Shown: positions 1 to 6,796, numbered from the stretch's first letter. The stretch is 64,000 bases of DNA from Fulvivirga lutea (GCF_017068455.1 NZ_CP070608.1:3763488-3827487); one strand, 5' to 3'. Translations and numbers: made by a program. The notes: a model not told the origin generated them from the letters alone.

Positions 1-48
1 GACAGGTAATCGCTCCGAAATCCGCTACTGCTCTTATACTTGACCGTT
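1..48 (+). repeat. attC site, right part only (cut by window start)
   Basis: The bases before the GTT at 46-48 occupy the position of the L'/R' arm of an attC site whose left arm lies outside the window. GTTATGTGT at 46-54 opens the first cassette. Inferred from position and from the core only. Confidence 0.5.
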
Positions 49-82
49 ATGTGTAATTGCGATTCGCCCTGAACTGAAACAA

Positions 83-526
83 GTGACTAAGAAACCCTAC
101 ATTATAATTTTACTTATACTAGTTCTATTTGGCTGCACGAGTAATGAGGTACAAAAAGAAGCTGATGAATTTGGCTCTTTGTGGAAGCAAGAGGAGAATA
201 AGGTGGAAATTCGAGTGGACAATGAATACTTGAATATGGGACAATACATTTTCCTTGAGAACAAGATTGGAAATGCGAAGCTTGACATCCCAGAAAATTG
301 GCAAGTTGAAAAGTGTGAATTCAATGAGCAATTCTTTGAAATCCACATGGAAGATGGGTATTTACGATTTTTAAGAACTGGAATTGGCAAACTTTCCTTC
401 GATATATTGGAAAAAAGTCCCAATGTTGGAAGTTTACCTGACTTGGAACTTGAAGCAATATGGCTCAAATACGTTGTTCAGGAAAGAAATGAAAAACTAC
501 ACACAACAAAACATAAGGCCCACTAA
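83..526 (+). CDS. Cassette 1: small lipoprotein of unknown function
   Basis: 147 residues starting at GTG 83; the upstream ATG at 49 runs into a stop after seven codons, so GTG is the best start. The N-terminus is a short hydrophobic stretch ending in LVLFGC, a lipobox with the lipidated Cys near residue 18, so the protein is probably anchored in the inner or outer membrane. The remainder is hydrophilic and rich in E/K, and I do not recognise a domain. The TAA stop (524-526) lies inside the following attC-1 site, so the last residues are encoded by the recombination site. Confidence 0.75.
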   Translation: MTKKPYIIILLILVLFGCTSNEVQKEADEFGSLWKQEENKVEIRVDNEYLNMGQYIFLENKIGNAKLDIPENWQVEKCEFNEQFFEIHMEDGYLRFLRTGIGKLSFDILEKSPNVGSLPDLELEAIWLKYVVQERNEKLHTTKHKAH

Positions 527-549
527 GGTCTGGCTTAAGCCAGGCCGTT
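507..549 (+). repeat. attC-1, short type (about 43-49 bp)
   Basis: After ACACAAC (501-507) comes TAAGGCC, then a short loop, then GGCTTA, and the GTT core at 547-549. TAAGGCC and GGCTTA pair with one unpaired base, the L''/L' pattern of attC. The match between the cassette ends (GTTATGTGT against ACACAAC) is imperfect, so this is the least certain attC of the array. Confidence 0.5.
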
Positions 550-562
550 ATGTGTAATTTCA

Positions 563-961
563 ATGAGCAAGAACAAAGGAAAAGTGGACGAAAAATGGCA
601 ATGGATAGTTGTCATAATTTCATTCCCTGTATTTTATTATGTTTACTTGGAAGAAACTCAAAGTAGAGAATATTCTTATGATAGTGCGGTATTCATGTCA
701 ATTGTTGCTGGATTAATGTTTTTTCTAACCTCAAGCATCAACCATCTGTGCAATGTCATATTTGACAAATCAAGAATCAATTGGAAAATAACAACTGTCA
801 AATTTATACTAGCAGGTTTACTCAGTTGGCTTTCAATTAGAATTTATGGAGACAAGGCAATCTATGTAGTTGGCTTGCCAGCCTCCTTCTCCTTGTACAT
901 AATATTAGGTCATTTCATAAGCTACGGGTGGAACAAAATAAAAACACATAACAAACTGTAA
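563..961 (+). CDS. Cassette 2: small integral membrane protein, unknown
   Basis: 132 residues with about four hydrophobic segments (roughly residues 13-28, 43-62, 78-94 and 100-120), separated by short basic loops, suggesting a polytopic inner-membrane protein. There is no recognisable family or catalytic motif. The ATG at 563 lies 14 bases after the cassette core. The final codons and the TAA at 959-961 overlap attC-2, so the C-terminal NKL is read from the AAC arm of the site. It is the only gene of its cassette. Confidence 0.72.
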   Translation: MSKNKGKVDEKWQWIVVIISFPVFYYVYLEETQSREYSYDSAVFMSIVAGLMFFLTSSINHLCNVIFDKSRINWKITTVKFILAGLLSWLSIRIYGDKAIYVVGLPASFSLYIILGHFISYGWNKIKTHNKL

Positions 962-1185
962 TACGCATTTGGACTTCACCGTGCGAAGTCCTTAAATGGC
1001 TTTGGTGCAGTTAGCCCGCACGTTTTGGATTAGCATTTCACCTCCCCTTTCATCTCTTAACTTGTGGACAATTTATAAGGACAGGGTGTCTTAAGCTGCT
1101 TGTATCTCGACTAGGTTCTAAACCCAAATCGTGCTAGTTTTATGCCCTGTAAAACAAGTAAACAAACGCGCCTTACAGAGGCGTT
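950..1185 (+). repeat. attC-2, long type A (236 bp)
   Basis: This is the first of fifteen related sites of about 235 bp. Layout of the family: AAC, 5-base spacer, L'' GTAAGAGCGC, about 200 bp of structured DNA, L' GCGCCTTAC, 6-base spacer (aggggc), GTT. L'' and L' pair over 9 bp with a single extrahelical A in L'', the arrangement known from classical attC. Inside, a hairpin GCATTTGGACTTC/GAAGTCCTAAATGC and a hairpin GTGCGG/CCGCAC are followed by a nested long-range pair GCACGTTTTGGGTT/AACCCAAATCGTGC. In this copy L'' reads GTAATACGCA. Cassette 2 ends are GTTATGTGT and ACACATAAC. Confidence 0.85.
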
Positions 1186-1212
1186 AGCGGTCAGGTAAAA
1201 AAGGAAACAACA

Positions 1213-1758
1213 GTGAACCAGAAAGAAATTTTTCTATTAATCGGACAAAAAGGAAGCGGAAAATCCTTCATCGGGTCAATATTTGACAAGCACTTTGGGA
1301 TACGATTCGTTCGCGTAGAAGATTGGGCAAAAAAAATTAAGCAAGAAAGAGCAGTTGATAATGAAGCGTATCTTAAACAAGTTTTTCAAGAAATTGAAAA
1401 AGGAATCAGAGATTGTTTAAATCAAACGGATAAACTTGTCTTTGAATCAACGGGTTTAACTGAACATTTTGACCGAATGCTTTTGAGTTTAAGAAAGGAT
1501 TTTAGAGTAACAACGATTGGTATAAATGCCGATAGCAATCTTTGTCTAGACAGAGTTAAGTCTAGAGACCAGACTATCCATATCAACATATCGGATGACC
1601 AGGTAAATATGATAAATGAAAAAGTAAGAAGCCGAAATTTTCAACCTGACTTAAGCATTTTCAATCAAAACAAATCTGAATTTGAAATAGTCAAGGAGCT
1701 TGAAAGTATTTTTCGAATGGATACAAAACAGAATGAAATAGTAAAGCCGAACCGCTAA
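1213..1758 (+). CDS. Cassette 3: P-loop NTPase, nucleotide-kinase-like
   Basis: 181 residues starting at GTG 1213 with a purine-rich stretch (aaaaaaggaaac) just upstream. Residues 11-18 form a Walker A loop GQKGSGKS at the first beta strand, as in small nucleoside/shikimate/adenylate-kinase-type P-loop enzymes (AAA_33 style). A strand ending LVFESTG around residue 78-84 could be the Walker B equivalent, and the RVKSRDQT segment near residue 116 could be a lid with catalytic arginines. The substrate is unknown; it could be a small-molecule or nucleotide kinase. The stop TAA (1756-1758) is supplied by the ACCGCTAAC end of the cassette. Confidence 0.75.
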   Translation: MNQKEIFLLIGQKGSGKSFIGSIFDKHFGIRFVRVEDWAKKIKQERAVDNEAYLKQVFQEIEKGIRDCLNQTDKLVFESTGLTEHFDRMLLSLRKDFRVTTIGINADSNLCLDRVKSRDQTIHINISDDQVNMINEKVRSRNFQPDLSIFNQNKSEFEIVKELESIFRMDTKQNEIVKPNR

Positions 1759-1878
1759 CAATGTATATAAAAAATAGGCGAATCAGAGGTAAAAAAAGGA
1801 TTGTGGCTCGTTTCAAACTTTGTGCTAAACCGAAAGTTTAGTGCTTCCAAATCGCCTACTTTTCATATACTAACCGTT
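1757..1878 (+). repeat. attC-3, type B (122 bp)
   Basis: AAC 1757-1759 and GTT 1876-1878 flank a different repeat. L'' runs from GTATAT at 1762 to TAGGCGA, L' from TCGCCTA to ATATAC. About 17 of 19 positions pair, with two A/C mismatches. Spacers are 3 and 5 bases. Its sequence is unrelated to type A but the architecture is the same. Cassette 3 ends are GTTAGCGGT and ACCGCTAAC. Confidence 0.78.
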
Positions 1879-1893
1879 ACCAGCAAATATGCG

Positions 1894-2526
1894 ATGAGCA
1901 TAGATCCAAATAAGAAGAAAATACGTGGTTGGAAGAAGCAAGTCCGTAAAATTAACCACTGGTTTGAATTAGTAAAAAAGCCTGATTTCGATCATTTCGA
2001 ATCCAGATTAGAAGACTATGTTAAGATAAGAATTGACCCATGGAATCGACTTTCAGAACGTAACCCTCCAATGTGGTATTCAAAGTTGATACTAAAAAGA
2101 CTCATTGACATATATAACCTTTGGGACAAAGAATTTCAGAAACTAAATAAACCTTACGATTTGCAACTCTGGATTAACGAACCAAATTTTATAAGAAGTC
2201 AGGTTGTCTGCGCTCAAGTGGATAAAGACGGTGACCAAAGAAATAACTATTACAGAATTGCAGAACATCAAGCTGATTTCCCTACTAATAAATGGAAGTC
2301 AGAACTGTTTGACCTCAGTCAATTCACTTTTCAGCTTTACAAAGATGAAAATCTATCATTCAAAAATTTAGAAGACCTAGAGGAAGATGAAATAGCAGAT
2401 TTAATCAAAGACGGTTACGAAGCGGAGGAAACAACAATAGGTGGACAGACGGACATTATATATTCCAAAAAAGTGGGTAATGTTTGGGTTGGACGTAAAA
2501 ATAAATCAGCTGGTAACATACCGTAA
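1894..2526 (+). CDS. Cassette 4: cytosolic protein of unknown function
   Basis: 210 residues from ATG 1894. The reading frame stays open upstream to a TTG at 1801, but that lies inside attC-3, so the ATG 16 bases after the GTT core is chosen. There is no signal peptide or membrane segment. The N-terminal 60 residues are basic and Trp-rich (GWKKQVRKINHWF), the middle has several aromatic beta-like stretches, and an acidic run EDLEEDE lies near residue 150. No family recognised. The last residues AGNIP and the stop are encoded by the attC-4 left arm; the same carry-over (AGNMA) ends the gene of cassette 15. Confidence 0.7.
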   Translation: MSIDPNKKKIRGWKKQVRKINHWFELVKKPDFDHFESRLEDYVKIRIDPWNRLSERNPPMWYSKLILKRLIDIYNLWDKEFQKLNKPYDLQLWINEPNFIRSQVVCAQVDKDGDQRNNYYRIAEHQADFPTNKWKSELFDLSQFTFQLYKDENLSFKNLEDLEEDEIADLIKDGYEAEETTIGGQTDIIYSKKVGNVWVGRKNKSAGNIP

Positions 2527-2748
2527 GAGCGCATTTGGACTTCACCGTGCGAAGTCCTAAATGCTCGGGTGCGGCTCGCCCGCACGTTTTGGGTTAGCAT
2601 TTCACATCCACTTTCATCTCTTAACTTACGGACAATTTATAAGGACGGGGTGTCTTAAGCTGCTTGTATCTCGACTAGGTTCTAAACCCAAATCGTGCTA
2701 GTTTTATACCCGTAAAACAAGAAAACAAACGCGCCTTACAGGGGCGTT
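2515..2748 (+). repeat. attC-4, type A (234 bp)
   Basis: Type A site with AAC 2515-2517, L'' GTAAGAGCGC, L' GCGCCTTAC and GTT 2746-2748. Ends of cassette 4 are GTTACCAGC and GCTGGTAAC. Confidence 0.87.
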
Positions 2749-2761
2749 GTAGATAATTAAT

Positions 2762-3118
2762 ATGCATTTCGAAAAAGAAGTAGTGACACTAATCGAGGGA
2801 TATAAAAACTCCTCAGATATTGGTTCTTTTAGGCTTAGTCTTCTAAATAAATTACTATCTTACTTTCGTTCAAATGGATACCCAGAAAGGCTTTCGAAAA
2901 TTGAATTATCCCTAATCCCCAGTGTATTTCAAGAAGCAAATTATGATGATATTTGGTGGGGAGGACAATTCGAAAATTTAGGTCATCTAAATAATATATT
3001 GGAATTAGACTGCATGTTTCATAACAATGGTGATAAACGAAAAGATCTGACAGAATCACAGTTCAAGGAATACGTTGAATTTTCATTTGCTGCTATTAGG
3101 TCTAGAACCAAGAACTAA
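2762..3118 (+). CDS. Cassette 5: small cytosolic protein, unknown
   Basis: 118 residues, ATG at 2762, 14 bases after the cassette core. Mostly helical and soluble by composition, without signal peptide, membrane segment or cysteine cluster. A Trp pair in DDIWWGGQF near residue 65 and a helix-rich C-terminus are the only distinctive features. The size and lack of export signal would fit an immunity-type or regulatory protein, but nothing in the sequence proves that. It is the only gene of the cassette and ends 10 bases before AAC of attC-5. Confidence 0.7.
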   Translation: MHFEKEVVTLIEGYKNSSDIGSFRLSLLNKLLSYFRSNGYPERLSKIELSLIPSVFQEANYDDIWWGGQFENLGHLNNILELDCMFHNNGDKRKDLTESQFKEYVEFSFAAIRSRTKN

Positions 3119-3127
3119 ACTATCTAC

Positions 3128-3362
3128 AACATGATGTAAGAGCGCATTTGGACTTCACCATGCGAAGTCCTAAATGCTCAGGTGCGGTTAGCCCGCACGT
3201 TTTGGGTTAGCATTTCACATCCACTTTCATCTCTTAACTTGCGGACAATTTATAAGGACGGGGTGTTTCAAGCTGCATTATGCGGAACTAGGTTCTAAAC
3301 CCAAATCGTGCTAGTTTTATGCCCTGTAAAACAAGTAAACAAACGCGCCTTACAGGGGCGTT
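3128..3362 (+). repeat. attC-5, type A (235 bp)
   Basis: AAC 3128-3130, GTT 3360-3362. Type A arms and internal hairpins are intact. Ends of cassette 5, GTTGTAGATA and TATCTACAAC, are complementary over 10 bases. Confidence 0.87.
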
Positions 3363-3386
3363 GTATGCTATTGAAGGACTTTATTT

Positions 3387-3830
3387 ATGGCAAATATTGT
3401 TATTGACTCTTCAGTCCTTGCTGATATGCTTTTTAGTCATCGACCACGGCATAGTCAAGCAAAAAGAATTTATGACTTCATAAAAGAGGAAAATTTTGAA
3501 GTATTGTTCCCTATGCATGCTCATTTTGAAATTATTTCTGCTGCACGAATGGAAAAAAATCAAGTTGGTCAGCCATTAGAACTAATGGAATCCTTCGATG
3601 CTGACAGTTCTATAAATCTCAAACCTATTCCGATTGATACTGAATTCGTAAATTCTTATTTTCCTCAACAACTGATCGAGTTAAAGGCTGGTGATATGAT
3701 ATTTGTTGGAATAGCACTGAAAGAAAAATGCCCTCTTATAACTGAAGACAATCAAATGTATCGCGAGGCTCAAAAACTACAGATTGACGTCAATAAAGTA
3801 GGTGAATTTATTGAAAAGTACATAGATTAA
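3387..3830 (+). CDS. Cassette 6: PIN-domain RNase, VapC-like toxin without antitoxin
   Basis: 147 residues, about the length of a single PIN domain. The acidic residues expected to hold the metal ions are visible: D7 in NIVIDSSVL, E48 in HFEII, D103 in KAGDMIFVGIA and D121 in ITEDNQM. This order and spacing fit VapC-type ribonucleases, which cut tRNA or rRNA. VapC proteins normally come with a VapB antitoxin encoded just upstream, yet here the cassette holds only 24 bases before the ATG, and the neighbouring cassettes show no VapB-like gene. It may be an orphan toxin, be neutralised from elsewhere, or be a PIN protein with another role. Confidence 0.8.
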   Translation: MANIVIDSSVLADMLFSHRPRHSQAKRIYDFIKEENFEVLFPMHAHFEIISAARMEKNQVGQPLELMESFDADSSINLKPIPIDTEFVNSYFPQQLIELKAGDMIFVGIALKEKCPLITEDNQMYREAQKLQIDVNKVGEFIEKYID

Positions 3831-3843
3831 AAAAACAGCATAC

Positions 3844-4078
3844 AACATTTTGTAAGAGCGCATTTGTACTTCACCGTGCGAAGTCCTAATTGCTCAGGTG
3901 CGGTTAACCCGCACGTTTTGGGTTAACATTTCACATCCACTTTCATCTCTTAACTTGTGGACAATTTATAAGGACAGGGTGTCTTAAGCTGCTTGTATCT
4001 CGACTAGGTTCTAAACCCAAATCGTGCTAGTTTTATGCCCTGTAAAACAAGTAAACAAACGCGCCTTACAGGGGCGTT
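3844..4078 (+). repeat. attC-6, type A (235 bp)
   Basis: AAC 3844-3846, GTT 4076-4078. The first hairpin carries one base change (gtacttc instead of ggacttc). Ends of cassette 6: GTTGTATGCT and AGCATACAAC. Confidence 0.87.
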
Positions 4079-4085
4079 GCAGAGC

Positions 4086-4529
4086 ATGAAGAATAAATAT
4101 TTTCTATCCTTTTTAATTGCAATATTAACTGCCTGCGGTAGTAACACACAAGAGAATAATGAAGAATCTCCTGATAACAATTCTTCAAATACTGTAACCG
4201 AGTCGGTGGAAAAAATAACAGAGAAGAAAGTTGAAGTAATCAAAATTGATAGCTCCAAAATCATAGTTTACGAGCGCGATTATTCCCCAGAAGAAATTGA
4301 AGGCGCATGGTTTAGTGACCCCAAGGAAAATGGACACTTTTATATTTCTGATTCTGTATTTTATCTACATGCAAATGAGACTTTCCCATTCTGGGTCACG
4401 CATGATTCCTTAATTATTAATTGGGGCTATGATACTGTCGGTTATAGAATAACAACTCGTAATGACACACTTAGACTTGTTCCACTGAACGATTTAACTG
4501 AAGAAGGACTTTTTCGGATTGTTGACTAA
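4086..4529 (+). CDS. Cassette 7: lipoprotein of unknown function (copy 1)
   Basis: 147 residues from ATG 4086. The frame is open upstream to an ATG at 4035 inside attC-6, but translation from there would add an attC-encoded leader in front of a clear lipoprotein signal, so 4086 is chosen. Signal MKNKYFLSFLIAILTAC with lipidated Cys17, then a low-complexity N/S/E linker to about residue 50, then a compact beta-rich domain (about 65-147). The same protein, with four substitutions, is encoded in cassette 11. Function unknown; the small C-terminal domain could be lipocalin-like, but that is a guess. Confidence 0.78.
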   Translation: MKNKYFLSFLIAILTACGSNTQENNEESPDNNSSNTVTESVEKITEKKVEVIKIDSSKIIVYERDYSPEEIEGAWFSDPKENGHFYISDSVFYLHANETFPFWVTHDSLIINWGYDTVGYRITTRNDTLRLVPLNDLTEEGLFRIVD

Positions 4530-4540
4530 AAACGCTCTGC

Positions 4541-4775
4541 AACATTTTGTAATAGCGCATTTGGACTTCACCGTGCGAAGTCCTAAATGCTTTGGTGCGG
4601 CTGGCCCGCACGTTTTGGGTTAGCATTTCATAGCCACTTTCATCTCTTAACTTGTGGACAATTTATAAGGACGGGGCGTCTTAAGCTGCTTGTATCTCGA
4701 CTAGGTTCTAAACCCAAATCGTGCTAGTTTTATGCCCTGTAAAACAAGTAAACAAACGCGCCTTACAGGGGCGTT
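4541..4775 (+). repeat. attC-7, type A (235 bp)
   Basis: AAC 4541-4543, GTT 4773-4775; L'' has T for G (GTAATAGCGC). It shares the rare variant ggctggcccgc in the second hairpin with attC-11, the site of the duplicated cassette. Ends of cassette 7: GTTGCAGAGC and GCTCTGCAAC. Confidence 0.87.
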
Positions 4776-4789
4776 GTAAAGCATAGTAA

Positions 4790-5203
4790 ATGCGCAGAAT
4801 TCTATCAATACTATTCACTTTTTTGCTTTGCAGTTGTCAGCAAGAACCCTCTAAACTTTTTGATGATGTATATCAAATAGCTGAATTTGACAGAGTTTAC
4901 GAACCAACCCTAATTCATTCGGGAAAGGAAAGTGGATTTCTGGAACCATTAATGCAATTCGGCATTTTTAGAATTGACTCGATTTCTTTTGAAAACTTGG
5001 AAAATTCAATTGTGAAGAGTGAAAGATTCACAGAAGGTAGCTACTATTTGAATATTGAACTAGACAACTACTTAAGTGAAAATAATCTGGACATTTTGAA
5101 TATGTCTAAATCTTCAATAACTGAAAACCATTTCGACAAAACCTATCACTTATATCTTCTGTCTGACAGAAAAACTTTTGCCATATGCAAAGTCAACCAC
5201 TAA
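4790..5203 (+). CDS. Cassette 8: small lipoprotein, unknown
   Basis: 137 residues from ATG 4790, 15 bases after the core. The N-terminus MRRILSILFTFLLCSC is a signal peptide with a lipobox ending at Cys14 or Cys16. The mature part is hydrophilic with alternating beta-like stretches and no cysteine or histidine cluster. No recognised family. It lies in the middle of a run of lipoprotein cassettes. The attC that follows was split by IS copy 1. Confidence 0.72.
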   Translation: MRRILSILFTFLLCSCQQEPSKLFDDVYQIAEFDRVYEPTLIHSGKESGFLEPLMQFGIFRIDSISFENLENSIVKSERFTEGSYYLNIELDNYLSENNLDILNMSKSSITENHFDKTYHLYLLSDRKTFAICKVNH

Positions 5204-5226
5204 ATGATAAAAGAAAAACGCTTTAC

Positions 5227-5459
5227 AACATGGAGTAAGAGCGCATTTGGACTTCACCTTGCGAAGTCCTAAATGCTCGGGTGCGGCTCGCTCGCACGTT
5301 TTGGGTTGGCATTTCACATCCACTTTCATCTCTTAACTTGTGGACTACTTGTAATGACGGGGTGTTTCAATCTGCATTTTGTGGAACTAGGTTCTAAACC
5401 CAAATCGTGCTAGTTTTATGCCTTGTAAAACAAGTAAACAAACGCGCCTTACAGGGGCG
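5227..5459 (+). repeat. attC-8, type A, interrupted at its crossover point by IS copy 1
   Basis: AAC 5227-5229. The site runs intact through L' and the spacer to G 5459; the missing TT of the core is found after the insertion at 6769-6770. Removing the insertion gives a 235-bp type A site. Ends of cassette 8: GTTGTAAAGC and GCTTTACAAC. Confidence 0.87.
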
Positions 5460-5487
5460 ATATCCATGATAAAAACAAGTAGTTTGT

Positions 5488-6513
5488 CTACTTTTTATCC
5501 AATTTCTCTACATAAGGTGTTCCTCGTTTTACCACTGCCACTATTCGATGTAGTAGTTTATTTCTCACAGCGTTAATAGCACTCATTTTCCCTTTTCCTT
5601 CTTCCACTTTTCGCAGGTAATATTCCCTAAGTTCCTGATGACAACGAATGGCATTCATTGAAGCCATATGCAAATGACTCTTCAATATCTTATTGGCAAA
5701 TTGTGACGTGCCTGACGGGGAATGAATACTTGTACCACTCCGATACTCAAAAGGTGCCACACCACAATAGCAGGCCAACTTCCGACCATCTAGCATTCTA
5801 GTAAACCCATGGGTATAGACTATCAAGTCTATTGCCAATACTTTACCAACACTCTTTACCGATGTTATCAATTCGTAAAGTGCTCGTACTTCCCTATCGA
5901 TACTCACCAGCTCCAACATCTTTGCCTCTACTTTAGCTAATGATTTATTCAGACCTTCTAGCGCCTGACGACACATCATGCGCATCTCACGTCCCGCTTT
6001 CTTATCAAAGTATTCCATTTCATTAATGGCCTTCTCCTGGCTCTGCAATCCTTTCATCAAACGCACTCGTGTACGCATTAAGTACTGGAGCCTGTCTAGG
6101 GTAGCGTGTGTCATCGTTACCAATTTAGCCTCTTTTTGGTGTGTATAGGCAAACATTGCAATCCGCTCAGCATCAATCTTATCGGTCTTGCCTCGTACTA
6201 GACCCATACTCCTTTTAATATGAAGTGATGACTCCATCCAAACTTTACACCCCCTACTTAGTAAGTACTTGACCAGATTACGGGTGTAAATACCGGTGTG
6301 TTCCATACAGAACAGAGTCTGGTTATCTACATCATTGCCTAAGCGTTTCATCCATTGTTTTAGCTTCATATAACCTTCCTTGGTGTTGGTCAATACTTTG
6401 CTCTCACAGCGATCTTGCGCTGTGTCGATCATGCAAACATCGATACTCTCTTTGCTTACATCTACTCCTACGATATAGGGGTAAAGGGTTTGGGTTAAAG
6501 CTAGTTTCTTCAT
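5488..6513 (-). CDS. IS110-family transposase/recombinase (copy 1)
   Basis: 341 residues. The N-terminal RuvC-like DEDD domain shows D18 in VGVDVSK, E71 in CMEHTGIY, and D111 and D114 in GKTDKIDAERIA. A helical middle part (about 125-210) precedes the C-terminal Transposase_20 domain with the helix-hairpin part TSVKSVGKVLAIDL and GVAPFEYRSGTSIHSPSG, which holds the likely catalytic Ser259. IS110 recombinases use the DEDD site and this serine together, guided by a bridge RNA, to insert without target duplication. The protein is identical in all three copies. The upstream 255 bp probably provide both promoter and bridge RNA. Confidence 0.94.
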   Translation of the reverse strand: MKKLALTQTLYPYIVGVDVSKESIDVCMIDTAQDRCESKVLTNTKEGYMKLKQWMKRLGNDVDNQTLFCMEHTGIYTRNLVKYLLSRGCKVWMESSLHIKRSMGLVRGKTDKIDAERIAMFAYTHQKEAKLVTMTHATLDRLQYLMRTRVRLMKGLQSQEKAINEMEYFDKKAGREMRMMCRQALEGLNKSLAKVEAKMLELVSIDREVRALYELITSVKSVGKVLAIDLIVYTHGFTRMLDGRKLACYCGVAPFEYRSGTSIHSPSGTSQFANKILKSHLHMASMNAIRCHQELREYYLRKVEEGKGKMSAINAVRNKLLHRIVAVVKRGTPYVEKLDKK

Positions 6514-6529
6514 AATTTCATTTAATTAA

Positions 6530-6720
6530 TTCTAAACCTTGGTATTGGGACTACGCGGTGAACGTTCCCGGATATCCATTTGAACATGTAAATGAGAAGC
6601 AGGTTGCCAAATCGCCCCATAGGTCATTAACCTGGTTAGCGCATGGTTCCTAACCTGCTTCTTTTTTTAAAGTGTATTTATGGATAACTCTTTCGAGTTA
6701 CCCACAAGTTCACTTTACAA
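6530..6720 (-). ncRNA. Candidate IS110 bridge RNA, copy 1
   Basis: Read on the transposase strand the region folds as a 5' stem-loop (GGGTAACTC/GAGTTATCC at 6682-6703, enclosed by TAAAGTG/CACTTTA), then a loop closed by GAAGCAGGTT/AACCTGCTTC (6596-6661), then a second loop near 6535-6590. In the first loop the 5' side holds GCGCTAAC (complement of 6635-6642) and the 3' side GGGGCG (complement of 6613-6618), split by a small hairpin. Together they describe GCGCTAAC/CGCCCC, the attC core with its spacer. The second loop holds ATGGATATC, equal to the element end, and AAGG, which can pair with the other end CCTT. Order and guide polarity agree with the described IS621 bridge RNA. Inferred; transcription not shown. 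Confidence 0.7.
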
Positions 6721-6796
6721 TAACCATAATGGATATCTTTGAATAATTATATCGACTCAATCTAAAGGTTGGCGGTAATATGAATAAGAAAAGAGA

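Larger units (their letters stand above)
5460..6768 (-). mobile_element. IS110-family insertion sequence, copy 1 (1309 bp)
   Basis: Three copies share these exact limits, beginning ATATCCATGAT and ending ATCTAAAGG. Because G or C at the junction is shared with the target, the limits could shift by one base. The element carries one transposase gene on the minus strand with 28 bp behind it and 255 bp in front of it. An imperfect 12-base inverted repeat (11 of 12 match) lies at 5459-5470 and 6726-6737. There is no target-site duplication. Insertion is exactly between G and TT of the attC core. The long upstream non-coding part is the layout of the IS110 group, where the bridge RNA lies before the gene. 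Confidence 0.93.

Noticed and set aside
1801-1893. TTG start at 1801 for the cassette 4 gene
   Set aside because: The stretch lies within attC-3; the ATG at 1894 directly after the core is a better start.
4035-4085. Using the upstream ATG inside attC as gene start (also at 8432, 9129 and 16680)
   Set aside because: It would place the same attC-encoded peptide in front of clear signal peptides or normal starts, and the ATG is not present in all type A sites.
5460-6768. IS1111-branch element
   Set aside because: Attractive because IS1111-attC elements target attC and because of the subterminal 12-base inverted repeats, but the long non-coding part lies before the transposase, as in the IS110 branch. 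A transposase tree would decide.
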